Shown: positions 1-5,697 of the stretch, piece after piece
Position numbering within the stretch: the stretch's first letter is position 1
Layout: every line of letters starts with the position of its first letter
Assembly (NCBI GenBank): GCA_003510345.1
Contig: DOMW01000264.1
Coordinates: forward strand, 1-6,739
Origin: Clostridiales bacterium
GTDB taxonomy: Bacteria; Bacillota; Clostridia; Christensenellales; Christensenellaceae
Direction: 5' to 3'
DNA length: 6,739 nt
Position numbers and translations under genes: made by a program
The notes under the pieces: generated by a model
Databases searched by the model: none
What the model was told of the DNA's origin: nothing
What the model saw: the letters and a program-made list of their open reading frames with translations, nothing else

Positions 1-1689
1 GGCTGCTGCGTCCGCCTCCGCCTTTAGCTGGTCGGCCTGTGCCTTTACCTGCTCAAAGGGCGTGCCGGGTGCGGGCAGCGGGATACCCGGCCCCAGTACA
101 TACGCCGCGCCTTTTGCCGGGTAAGTGGAGGAAGAAATCTTCTCCATTTCTTCCCTGCCGTCACTGTATATCTTTTTGCGGAATATCTCGTAATATTCGC
201 CTTCCTGCCCTTTGTGCACCGGGGTGTACGCGAAGGGTTCAAGCGACGGGTCCGTCACATATTCCACCTTTGTGATCGGTGATTTGGAAATAAGCTCAGA
301 CGATATCTCCACCGTATAATCGCGCTCGACCGTTCCCCATATCTCTACCGTGACTTCGCGGCCGGGAACGTCACATTTCACGATCATATACAGGTTGCGG
401 GGGAAGTCGTTTACCACTTTTAAGTCCGGGCCATTTGTGGAGATCGTCGCGTCCTGCCCGGGCGGCGTATATTTTGCCATGATGGTGTGCGGCCTTCTGG
501 CCGTGGGGCGCAGTTCCGCAAGCAGCGCCGCGTTGTACATCGTGGAGGAAACCTGGCAGATGCCCCCGCCATATTGCGGCGTGTACTCGCCGTTTTCTAT
601 CCCGAGGGCGATTGCCCACCCGTTCTCCTCGTTGCGCGGGCCCACATGGTTGTTCACGGAAAATTCCTCGCCCGGTTTAAAAACCACGCCGTTTAAGCTC
701 TCGCTTATTTTCCAGATGTTATACAGCCTGCCTTCCTTTGAATCTTTAAATTGCGTAGTAAATGTGCCCATAAGCTGTATATCCGGCACGGGCTCCGCGT
801 CGGCCGCCGCGCTTATCGTTTTGCCTTCGGCGGTAAACGGCGCGTAGGCCCCGCTTTCTATTTGCCCCGCCACCGTGGCGACGAGCGCGTCCATATCGAT
901 TTCGTACCCGTCATGTGGGTCGCTTTTCACCATCTCCCCACCCGTCGTAAGGGATTCTTCGTCGCTCGTCGTCCGAACTTCGTAGCCCACGCCCTGCGGG
1001 TCTATTTTCCAGCCGTACTGCCGCTCCATTTCCCCGAGTTTTTCGGAAATGGCGGTTTCGCTCCATGTGCGTTCAACGGGGAAATCCTGTGGTGCGGATG
1101 AAAATGTCTGCTGGCTCGCCTCCGCCTGCTTTTGGCTGTATTCCATGGCGGAAGCAAGTGCCGGTTCAATATCCACGGAAACGCCCAATTCGCCCGCCGT
1201 AAGCGAGTATTCTTCCGGCGTTTCGGAAAGCGGCGCCGTTTGTTCTTCCGGGGCAATTTCTTCCGATTCCTGCTCGGGTTCTTCCGGCGCACCGGCAGAC
1301 GTCAATTCCATGCCAGACCTTTCTGTGGCGGAGGGCTCTTTCCCCGCGTCCACGTTATTCTGTTCTTTCACAAGTGTTTCCGGGAGTGTGAATGTCACCA
1401 GGCTTTCTTCGGCCTGCAACACAACAGGTTCAAGCGCCTGCCGTGCCTGCTCCATATCCATGCCGGACACATCGACGCCGCCTACGCTCACGCCCTGCGC
1501 AAAGGTGGTAACAACAGGCGTTGCCGAAAGACTGGGTGTGGGAACCGTATTCTGCTCCGGCTGGTTGCTGCACCCGATCAAAAACGCGCCATAAACTGCC
1601 ACGGAGGCGCAGGCGATTATAATGGCTATGATAAGCCCTGGCCGTTTTTGTTTTTTCGTTTTTCGAAAGCCATTTTTTGCCGTATACAT
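1..1689 (-). CDS. VanW-family cell-wall protein with YoaR-like and G5-like domains, 3' end off the window
   Basis: The minus-strand frame is open from ATG at 1689 to position 1 (563 codons, no stop), so the C-terminus is missing. A basic N-terminus (about residues 5-16) precedes a hydrophobic segment (18-39) ending in LIGC, so Cys40 could be lipidated; otherwise this is a signal anchor. Residues 63-100 and 160-190 read as two halves of a YoaR-like putative peptidoglycan-binding domain, split by a Pro/Glu-rich acidic stretch at about 104-158. A second such domain covers roughly 195-305. The VanW domain spans about 308-452 and includes PGEEFSVN and the hallmark GGGICQVSS (Cys378). A G5-like module follows at about 460-535, then a Pro/Ala/Lys-rich tail. 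GGTGAG lies just upstream of the ATG. Family knowledge places such proteins at the cell envelope; VanW has no established enzymatic activity, and the name does not imply vancomycin resistance here. It is transcribed divergently from the acyltransferase gene. Confidence 0.93.
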   Translation of the reverse strand, partial: MYTAKNGFRKTKKQKRPGLIIAIIIACASVAVYGAFLIGCSNQPEQNTVPTPSLSATPVVTTFAQGVSVGGVDVSGMDMEQARQALEPVVLQAEESLVTFTLPETLVKEQNNVDAGKEPSATERSGMELTSAGAPEEPEQESEEIAPEEQTAPLSETPEEYSLTAGELGVSVDIEPALASAMEYSQKQAEASQQTFSSAPQDFPVERTWSETAISEKLGEMERQYGWKIDPQGVGYEVRTTSDEESLTTGGEMVKSDPHDGYEIDMDALVATVAGQIESGAYAPFTAEGKTISAAADAEPVPDIQLMGTFTTQFKDSKEGRLYNIWKISESLNGVVFKPGEEFSVNNHVGPRNEENGWAIALGIENGEYTPQYGGGICQVSSTMYNAALLAELRPTARRPHTIMAKYTPPGQDATISTNGPDLKVVNDFPRNLYMIVKCDVPGREVTVEIWGTVERDYTVEISSELISKSPITKVEYVTDPSLEPFAYTPVHKGQEGEYYEIFRKKIYSDGREEMEKISSSTYPAKGAAYVLGPGIPLPAPGTPFEQVKAQADQLKAEADAAA

Positions 1690-1757
1690 AACTACTCACC
1701 GTACCTTTTCCCGTTGCTTTGCTTAGTGTTTGTGTTTTCTATGCCGTTATGACGTCC

Positions 1758-1828
1758 ACAAACTATAGCATGTTCCTTCTTTGCGTGTCATAACCTGTAA
1801 AAGATAATTTACAAAGTTTATAGTTTGT
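1758..1828. repeat. Widely spaced 10-bp inverted repeat in the divergent promoter region
   Basis: ACAAACTATA at 1758-1767 is perfectly complementary to TATAGTTTGT at 1819-1828, with 51 bp between the arms. Read outward, each strand therefore carries the same TATAGTTTGT, one facing the VanW gene and one facing the acyltransferase gene. The left arm contains the proposed -10 of the VanW promoter. The right arm has a similar -10-like TATAGT on the plus strand but only a weak -35. It could be a pair of operator half-sites for a looping regulator, or a duplicated promoter core. No regulator can be assigned. Confidence 0.4.
1762..1791 (-). promoter_or_regulatory. Promoter of the VanW-family gene
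   Basis: Read on the minus strand, ATGACA (1786-1791, five of six matches to the -35 consensus) is followed by an 18-bp spacer and TATAGT (1762-1767, five of six to -10). A TG one base upstream of the -10 gives an extended -10 element. Transcription would start near 1755, leaving a leader of about 65 nt before the ATG at 1689. The -10 lies inside one arm of the inverted repeat described separately, so a protein bound there could block this promoter. The call rests on motif matching only. Confidence 0.6.
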
Positions 1829-1871
1829 TCATATTCATCTCTGCTTACAGCAGCCCCGGCGCTAAATCTTG

Positions 1872-1903
1872 TTTTGTTTAACCGGCTTTTGGGGTATAAT
1901 ACC
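1872..1903 (+). promoter_or_regulatory. Promoter of the acyltransferase/zinc-ribbon unit
   Basis: A perfect -10 TATAAT lies at 1895-1900, 57 bp before the ATG at 1958. The -35 is weak: TTGTTT at 1874-1879 gives a short 15-bp spacer, and a T-rich alternative at 1872-1877 gives 17 bp. The -10 sits within the palindrome GGTAT-A-ATACC (1893-1903), which could be an operator covering the promoter core. A start near 1907 would place the upstream TTG at 1874 outside the transcript, supporting the ATG at 1958 as the true start. Confidence 0.5.
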
Positions 1904-1957
1904 AAGGCATGGACAGAAAACTTGAAACATGATTCTGAATCGCCACGGGAGGGAAGC

Positions 1958-3244
1958 ATGCCACAAACGGAAAACTGGCTGAAGCTGGACACAGCCGCGA
2001 AAATCTACCCGTCTATATCCCATACGCACAATAACACGACATTCAGGCTGGACTTGGAGCTTTATGAAGATGTGGAAAAAGACGCCCTGCAACAGGCGCT
2101 GGTGAAAATCATGCCGCGCTTTCCGTCGTTTGGGGTCGCGCTGAAGCGCGGGCTTTTCTGGTATTATCTCGAACCGAACAACGCCCTGCCTATCGTAAAG
2201 GAAGATAACCGCTTTCCGTGCAGGCGGCTCAAAGATTTTATTAATAACGGTTTTTTGTTCAATATAATGTATTATAAGAAGAATGTCATCATGGAATGTT
2301 TCCACGGCCTTGCGGATGGAGCAGGTGCCATTGAGTTTTTAAAAACACTTATTTATGAGTATCTAACACTTTTAGGCTACGATATTGACGCGGAAGGCAT
2401 GGTGCTCAGCGCGGAAGGCAAAGTGCGCGCCGATGAACTGGAAAACAGCTTCAACACATACTATGACCCGAAAGGCGACTATCTAAAGCTCAAGCAGCCC
2501 CTTGCTTACCATATAGTGGGCACGGCGCTCGCGGATAATGTCATCTTCGCCACGCATGGTGAAATGAATCTTTCTGAATTCCTTGCCGTCGTAAAAAAGA
2601 AAGGCGTCACCGTTTCCGCTTACGTGGCGGCGCTGCTCATTTACGCGATATACAAAGACCAGGGAATGGAAGATAAAATAGTGAAGCATCCCATTATCAT
2701 TTCCGTGCCCATAGACCTGCGCAGCATCTTTCCCTCAAACACGCTCAGGAATTTTGTCTCGTTTGCTAATGTAGGCGTTATACCCGGCAAAAATACCACA
2801 TTTGACGAAATATTATGCGAAGTGTCCGCGCAACTGAAGGAGGGCATGACGGAGGGTGAGATCCGCGCAAAGATCAACAAAAACGTAAAATTTGAGAAAA
2901 ATCCGTTTATCCGCACCACGCCGCTTTTTATGAAGAACATCGTCGTTTCAAACTCGTACCGGCTGTATGGCGAAGGCAGCTACACAATGGTGCTCTCAAA
3001 CCTCAAGACCGCGAAATTCCCCGCCGCGATGGAAGCGCATATCAAAAACGTATACTATATGCTGGGTGTGAGCGACATGAACCCGCTGAACTGTGTCGTC
3101 GTTTCGTACCGCGATAAGATGGTGATCACGTTTGCGCGCGGCATAGAGCAAACCGGCGTTATCCGGCAGTTTTTCGAGCATTTCTCTAAAGAGAGCGGCG
3201 TCCGCGTCGCGTTGCGCGGGAACGAACAGGGAGGGCAGGCATGA
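1958..3244 (+). CDS. Condensation/alcohol acetyltransferase-like acyltransferase (HxxxDG family)
   Basis: This 428-residue protein resembles the CoA-dependent acyltransferase superfamily (chloramphenicol acetyltransferase fold: alcohol acetyltransferases, PapA-type and NRPS condensation domains). The catalytic HxxxDG motif is intact as HGLADG, with His116, Asp120 and Gly121. VPIDLRS (Asp253, Arg255) followed by RNF, and LSNLK (Asn348), match structural motifs in the second half of this fold. There is no signal peptide or membrane helix, so it is probably cytosolic. Known relatives transfer acyl groups from a thioester to a hydroxyl or amine; the substrate here cannot be told. No carrier protein or adenylation domain is nearby, which argues against a standard NRPS role. 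ATG 1958 was chosen because GGGAGGG at 1947-1953 sits five bases before it; the frame extends up to a TTG at 1874, but that overlaps the promoter. Its stop overlaps the next start. Confidence 0.85.
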   Translation: MPQTENWLKLDTAAKIYPSISHTHNNTTFRLDLELYEDVEKDALQQALVKIMPRFPSFGVALKRGLFWYYLEPNNALPIVKEDNRFPCRRLKDFINNGFLFNIMYYKKNVIMECFHGLADGAGAIEFLKTLIYEYLTLLGYDIDAEGMVLSAEGKVRADELENSFNTYYDPKGDYLKLKQPLAYHIVGTALADNVIFATHGEMNLSEFLAVVKKKGVTVSAYVAALLIYAIYKDQGMEDKIVKHPIIISVPIDLRSIFPSNTLRNFVSFANVGVIPGKNTTFDEILCEVSAQLKEGMTEGEIRAKINKNVKFEKNPFIRTTPLFMKNIVVSNSYRLYGEGSYTMVLSNLKTAKFPAAMEAHIKNVYYMLGVSDMNPLNCVVVSYRDKMVITFARGIEQTGVIRQFFEHFSKESGVRVALRGNEQGGQA

Positions 3245-3909
3245 ACTATTGTGACGATTGCCGCGTGTATGTGGACGGTAGCCTGCGCCGCTGCCCGTTG
3301 TGCGGAAAAACGCTGTCCGCTGCGCCGACGGAAAACGAGCTGTACCCCGAGGTTGCCGAGGAAAAATTCATCGACCCGCATACGTTTATGACAGACCTCT
3401 TTATGTTCCTAACTTTCATTTTCATTGGCGGCGCTATCTTGCTGAATCTTACGGTCGACAACAGCTCGCCCTGGTTTTTACTGGTCGTCGCGCCCATACT
3501 GTATACATGGATACTCGTGCGTAACACGATTTTATCCGATGTCTATACGGGCGTGAAAATGCTGTTTCAGATGCTCGGTATTATGGGTATTTGCCTTGCT
3601 TACGACTTTGTGTTCGGGTGTACCGGCTGGTCGGTTGAATATGTGCTTCCTGTTGTGCTGGTCGCAGGGCTTGTGTATATCGACCTGTACGCCTACATTC
3701 ATAAATCCAAATGGCGGGACAACGTCGTCTATGCCCTTGTATTCGTAGCGCTTGGCATACTTCCGCTCATCTTATATGTCACCGGCGTTACGCACACCAT
3801 AACGCCTATGGTGCTGTGTACGGTTGCGAGCGGCGTCACCGTTTTAGGGCTGCTCCGCTTTGCGGTGCGCAGGTTTACCGCCGAAATGAAAAAGCGGCTG
3901 CATTTTTAG
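3241..3909 (+). CDS. Zinc-ribbon integral membrane protein (probably DUF6320 type)
   Basis: This is a 222-residue protein. The N-terminus has a compact zinc ribbon with CxxC pairs Cys4/Cys7 and Cys18/Cys21, which predicts one bound zinc ion. About six hydrophobic helices follow, near residues 48-68, 76-93, 105-125, 132-152, 160-181 and 186-205, and the protein ends in a basic tail (RRFTAEMKKRLHF). I recall this arrangement as DUF6320, a Firmicutes family found beside acetyltransferase-like genes; that name is from memory and unchecked. The start ATG (3241-3243) overlaps the upstream stop in ATGA, and GGGAGGG at 3229-3235 is its ribosome binding site, so translation is probably coupled to the acyltransferase. 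I infer that it anchors the acyltransferase, or handles its lipid product, at the membrane. No catalytic motif is evident. Confidence 0.8.
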   Translation: MNYCDDCRVYVDGSLRRCPLCGKTLSAAPTENELYPEVAEEKFIDPHTFMTDLFMFLTFIFIGGAILLNLTVDNSSPWFLLVVAPILYTWILVRNTILSDVYTGVKMLFQMLGIMGICLAYDFVFGCTGWSVEYVLPVVLVAGLVYIDLYAYIHKSKWRDNVVYALVFVALGILPLILYVTGVTHTITPMVLCTVASGVTVLGLLRFAVRRFTAEMKKRLHF

Positions 3910-3929
3910 GTGGGCCAGGCGGCGGATAC

Positions 3930-4140
3930 TTGGGTAACCCAGGGATACGAGGTTTGAACCCGTCCCTGCGCTGCTGATAAAACGGAAACACTTTCCACCG
4001 TGGGTAGCTATGACGCTGCCGCTGGGCGTCGAGGGGGGCAGGAAGATTCGGAATTTCTCCCTTAGTCCCCTCGGCAATCCCCCTTATTCCCGCTTCACTC
4101 CCTGCATCGCCCATCGGGGCGCGCTCGTTTCGCACCCCCC
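3930..4140 (-). ncRNA. Candidate structured RNA (or structured repeat), unknown class
   Basis: On the minus strand, 5' to 3', several helices can be drawn. The first is an 8-bp hairpin, GGGGTGCG (4138-4131) with CGCGCCCC (4123-4116) and loop AAACGAG. The second is a 7-bp stem, CGAGGGG (4073-4067) with CCCCTCG (4036-4030), enclosing a 5-bp hairpin GGGAG/CTTCC (4061-4057 with 4045-4041). The third is GACGC/GCGTC (4030-4026 with 4016-4012), directly abutting the previous stem. The fourth is GGAAA/TTTCC (3996-3992 with 3988-3984). The last is a 10-bp arm at 3968-3940 with a tRNA T-loop-like TTCAAAC loop. Three pairs (4134:4120, 4059:4043, 3960:3950) are G.U in the minus-strand RNA but would be A.C mismatches on the plus strand, which favours the minus strand. 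I found no clear promoter for it, and the class is unknown. All pairing was done by hand. Confidence 0.35.
3940..3968 (-). other. Hairpin resembling a tRNA T arm stacked on an acceptor-like helix
   Basis: On the minus strand CAGGGA pairs with TCCCTG (6 bp), and CGGG pairs with CTCG (4 bp, one G.U), separated only by a two-base bulge. The loop is the seven-base TTCAAAC. GG-TTCAAAC-C matches the consensus of a tRNA T arm (GG-TTCRA). No D arm, anticodon arm or CCA end accompanies it, so this is not a tRNA. It could be a T-loop module within the larger structured RNA, a tRNA-derived remnant, or chance. Confidence 0.4.
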
Positions 4141-4145
4141 AGAGG

Positions 4146-4172
4146 AATACCTAAAAGCAAACGTAAGGTATT
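4146..4172. repeat. 7-bp inverted repeat flanking the structured block
   Basis: AATACCT (4146-4152) is complementary to AGGTATT (4166-4172), with a 13-base loop. It lies just beyond the 4116-4138 hairpin and could mark the 5' boundary of the minus-strand structured element. There is no T run on either side to make it a terminator. The arms are short, so chance remains possible. Confidence 0.3.
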
Positions 4173-4241
4173 TGCACAATAAAAACGGGTTCGTGTTTGG
4201 GTGAACATACCTACCCACATCGGAAAATACCGCAAAATCAA

Positions 4242-4270
4242 TTGAGCTGCGCCGGAAATGATGCTATACT
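4242..4270 (+). promoter_or_regulatory. Promoter of the cNMP-binding/DUF2225 gene
   Basis: TTGAGC at 4242-4247, a 17-bp spacer and TATACT at 4265-4270 give a good sigma-A-like promoter. Transcription would begin near 4277, about 44 nt before the ATG at 4321. This also rules out the in-frame ATG at 4258, which lies upstream of the -10. It is the best promoter match in the window. Confidence 0.65.
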
Positions 4271-4274
4271 ATAT

Positions 4275-4292
4275 TATGTATTTTATTACATA
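4275..4292. promoter_or_regulatory. Palindrome at the predicted transcription start, possible operator
   Basis: TATGTA (4275-4280) and TACATA (4287-4292) form a perfect inverted repeat with a six-base spacer, beginning five bases after the -10 hexamer. A symmetric site at this position would suit a repressor that blocks initiation. Spacing and symmetry are compatible with a dimeric helix-turn-helix protein, but AT-rich DNA produces such repeats often. Confidence 0.35.
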
Positions 4293-4320
4293 TTTAGATT
4301 TAGGTAGGGGGCTTTTGTCT

Positions 4321-5592
4321 ATGATCGATACCCGCTTGCTCAACAATACCGCATACCAAAGAAGCTATGCCGCCGGGCAGGCTGTTGCCGCGCCCGACCC
4401 AAATATACGTGAGTTTTATATTGTAGTCAGCGGCCGGGTAGACCGGCACATGCGCGGGAAGGACGGTACTGCCGGCCCTGCTGGCGCGCTTGGCCCGGGT
4501 AATTCTTTTGGCGAGCGCGCGTTTTTCACGGGCAGCGGCAAATGGGCTTTTACGGCCGGAACGGATACTGTCGTTTACGTTGTGACGGAAAAATTGTTTC
4601 CCGTTCTTGCGCAGTCGCATCCCACGGTTGCTTACGAGCTGCTGAAAACAGCGTACGCCGCCGAACAGGATAATGACCCCGTCGCCGAGGAAGTGCGCGA
4701 GTGTACGCCGGAGAATTATAACGCGGAAAACGCCGCGAAAGCGCGCGATGCTTTCCGTGAGAAGTTTAAAGGAAAGGCCGCCTCCACGGCGGAAAAACCC
4801 GCGGCGGAAGCCTCCGCGAAAAACAAGGAAAGCGCCGCCGCTTACCCCGCCGCTTTCTTTCCGGAAGGCTATAAGGGATACGCGGGCGTCACAAAACCGG
4901 AATACGCGAAATATCTGTATCCCGCCACATATAAATGCCCCAACTGCGGAAAAAACTTTGGGGGGCCGAAGGTTTTCATGTCTAAACTGCTGCCTACCGG
5001 CGCGCCGCGCTATGACCTCCGCAAGCTATACAAAGGGTTTGCGCTCGAATGGTACGAGGTGATTTGCTGCCCGCACTGCTATTTCAGTATGTTTGACGAC
5101 TGCTTTACCGCGCCAAAGGCGCTTTCAAAGAAGCTCATAACCGAGCCTTTGGAGCAGGCAAAGCAGGCGCTGACGCTGGACCTTGACGGGGAACGCACAC
5201 TGGACCTTGTGTTTTCAACTTATTTCATCGCGGAAAAATGCGTGGCTGGCTATGTGGGGCCAAAGCATCTTTTGAGGAAAATATGGGCGGGGCTGTCCTG
5301 GTTGTTTGAAGACGTTGGCGACAGCGACATGATGAAGGTATACGCCAAAAAAACCGCGCAGGTGAGCGAAAGCATTTATATGGAAAGCAAGCTAACGCCC
5401 GTGCAGGAACAAATCATGCTGCTTACCACCGCCGGGATGCTGTTCCGCGCGGAAGAGCAGCCGGATAAAGTGCTGAAATGGCTTTTCAGCGTTAAAACAA
5501 ACAAGAATGGGAAGAAGATCTACGCCGACCTGGCCGAGGACTTAATGGAAGAGGTGCGCGAGCAAAAGCAGCGCCGGCAAAACGCGAAGTAA
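4321..5592 (+). CDS. cNMP-binding-like domain fused to DUF2225 zinc-binding module
   Basis: This is a 423-residue soluble protein. Residues about 10-115 match a cyclic nucleotide-binding beta-roll: FYIVVSGRV, then LGPGNSFGE (Gly64, Glu65). The position that normally holds the phosphate-binding Arg of the pocket reads GKWAF (Lys74, Trp75), so ligand binding may be altered or lost. A low-complexity Ala/Lys/Glu linker (about 120-185) leads to DUF2225, with CPNC (Cys206, Cys209), YEVICCPHC (Cys250, Cys253) and the surrounding YLYPATYKCP and PRYD motifs, predicting zinc binding. The rest is helical, with a TPR-like feel and a very basic C-terminus. No DNA-binding HTH is visible, so it is not a Crp/Fnr activator; a sensor or scaffold role is inferred. 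DUF2225 has no established biochemical function. ATG 4321 was chosen because it lies downstream of the promoter and follows TAGGGGG (4305-4311) by nine bases; the TTG at 4315 is a weaker option. Confidence 0.88.
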   Translation: MIDTRLLNNTAYQRSYAAGQAVAAPDPNIREFYIVVSGRVDRHMRGKDGTAGPAGALGPGNSFGERAFFTGSGKWAFTAGTDTVVYVVTEKLFPVLAQSHPTVAYELLKTAYAAEQDNDPVAEEVRECTPENYNAENAAKARDAFREKFKGKAASTAEKPAAEASAKNKESAAAYPAAFFPEGYKGYAGVTKPEYAKYLYPATYKCPNCGKNFGGPKVFMSKLLPTGAPRYDLRKLYKGFALEWYEVICCPHCYFSMFDDCFTAPKALSKKLITEPLEQAKQALTLDLDGERTLDLVFSTYFIAEKCVAGYVGPKHLLRKIWAGLSWLFEDVGDSDMMKVYAKKTAQVSESIYMESKLTPVQEQIMLLTTAGMLFRAEEQPDKVLKWLFSVKTNKNGKKIYADLAEDLMEEVREQKQRRQNAK

Positions 5593-5639
5593 CTTAGGTA
5601 ATCGCTGATCAAATAGTCTCACAAATCTGACCACGATTT

Positions 5640-5652
5640 TAAGCAACGCTTA
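5640..5652. promoter_or_regulatory. Palindrome upstream of the TetR gene, possible autoregulatory operator
   Basis: TAAGC (5640-5644) and GCTTA (5648-5652) form an inverted repeat with a three-base centre, 45 bp before the tetR-like start. TetR-family repressors commonly bind such palindromes in their own promoters. A related partial repeat exists further out: AGGTAA at 5596-5601 and TTACCT at 5650-5655. I could not identify a strong promoter in the 105-bp gap between 5592 and 5698, nor a terminator for the upstream gene. Confidence 0.35.
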
Positions 5653-5697
5653 CCTGAAAATAATTCATTGGCGGCTTGACGGGAAAGGGGACCAGTG

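Larger units (their letters stand above)
3910..4241. other. Gene-free spacer with strand-asymmetric, structured first part
   Basis: I see no credible gene here. The open frames crossing it on both strands (for example 3875-4135 minus and 4010-4204 plus) are Pro/Arg-rich, lack ribosome binding sites and match no family I know. The minus strand is purine-rich between about 4030 and 4140. From 3930 to 4140 the DNA is packed with inverted repeats, described under the ncRNA candidate. The rest, about 4175-4241, is AT-richer and shows no clear element. There is no hairpin followed by a T run after the stop at 3909, so I cannot name a terminator for the upstream unit. Confidence 0.6.

Noticed and set aside
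1..1689. Vancomycin-resistance function
   Set aside because: VanW-domain proteins are common in Gram-positives without glycopeptide resistance, and no vanH, vanA or vanX-like gene is present in the window.
350..1752. Long plus-strand open frames (350-847, 1049-1594, 1132-1752)
   Set aside because: They lie antisense to the VanW-family gene, whose domain motifs are unmistakable. Their translations are low-complexity and lack ribosome binding sites.
1874..1957. TTG start at 1874 for the acyltransferase
   Set aside because: It overlaps the promoter and has no ribosome binding site, whereas ATG 1958 has GGGAGGG correctly placed.
3931..3941. TGGGT-A-ACCCA palindrome as an intrinsic terminator for the 1958-3909 unit
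   Set aside because: The loop is too tight and no T run follows. It also competes with the 3940-3968 helix.
3940..3968. A tRNA gene
   Set aside because: Only a T-arm-like hairpin is present. No D arm, anticodon arm, matching acceptor strand at tRNA distance or CCA end.
3844..4204. Open frames in the gene-free block on both strands
   Set aside because: Pro/Arg-rich translations without recognisable domains or ribosome binding sites. The inverted repeats explain the region better.
4258..4320. ATG 4258 as start of the cNMP/DUF2225 protein
   Set aside because: It lies upstream of the -10 hexamer, and the extra residues are hydrophobic and unlike the family. ATG 4321 follows a purine-rich site.
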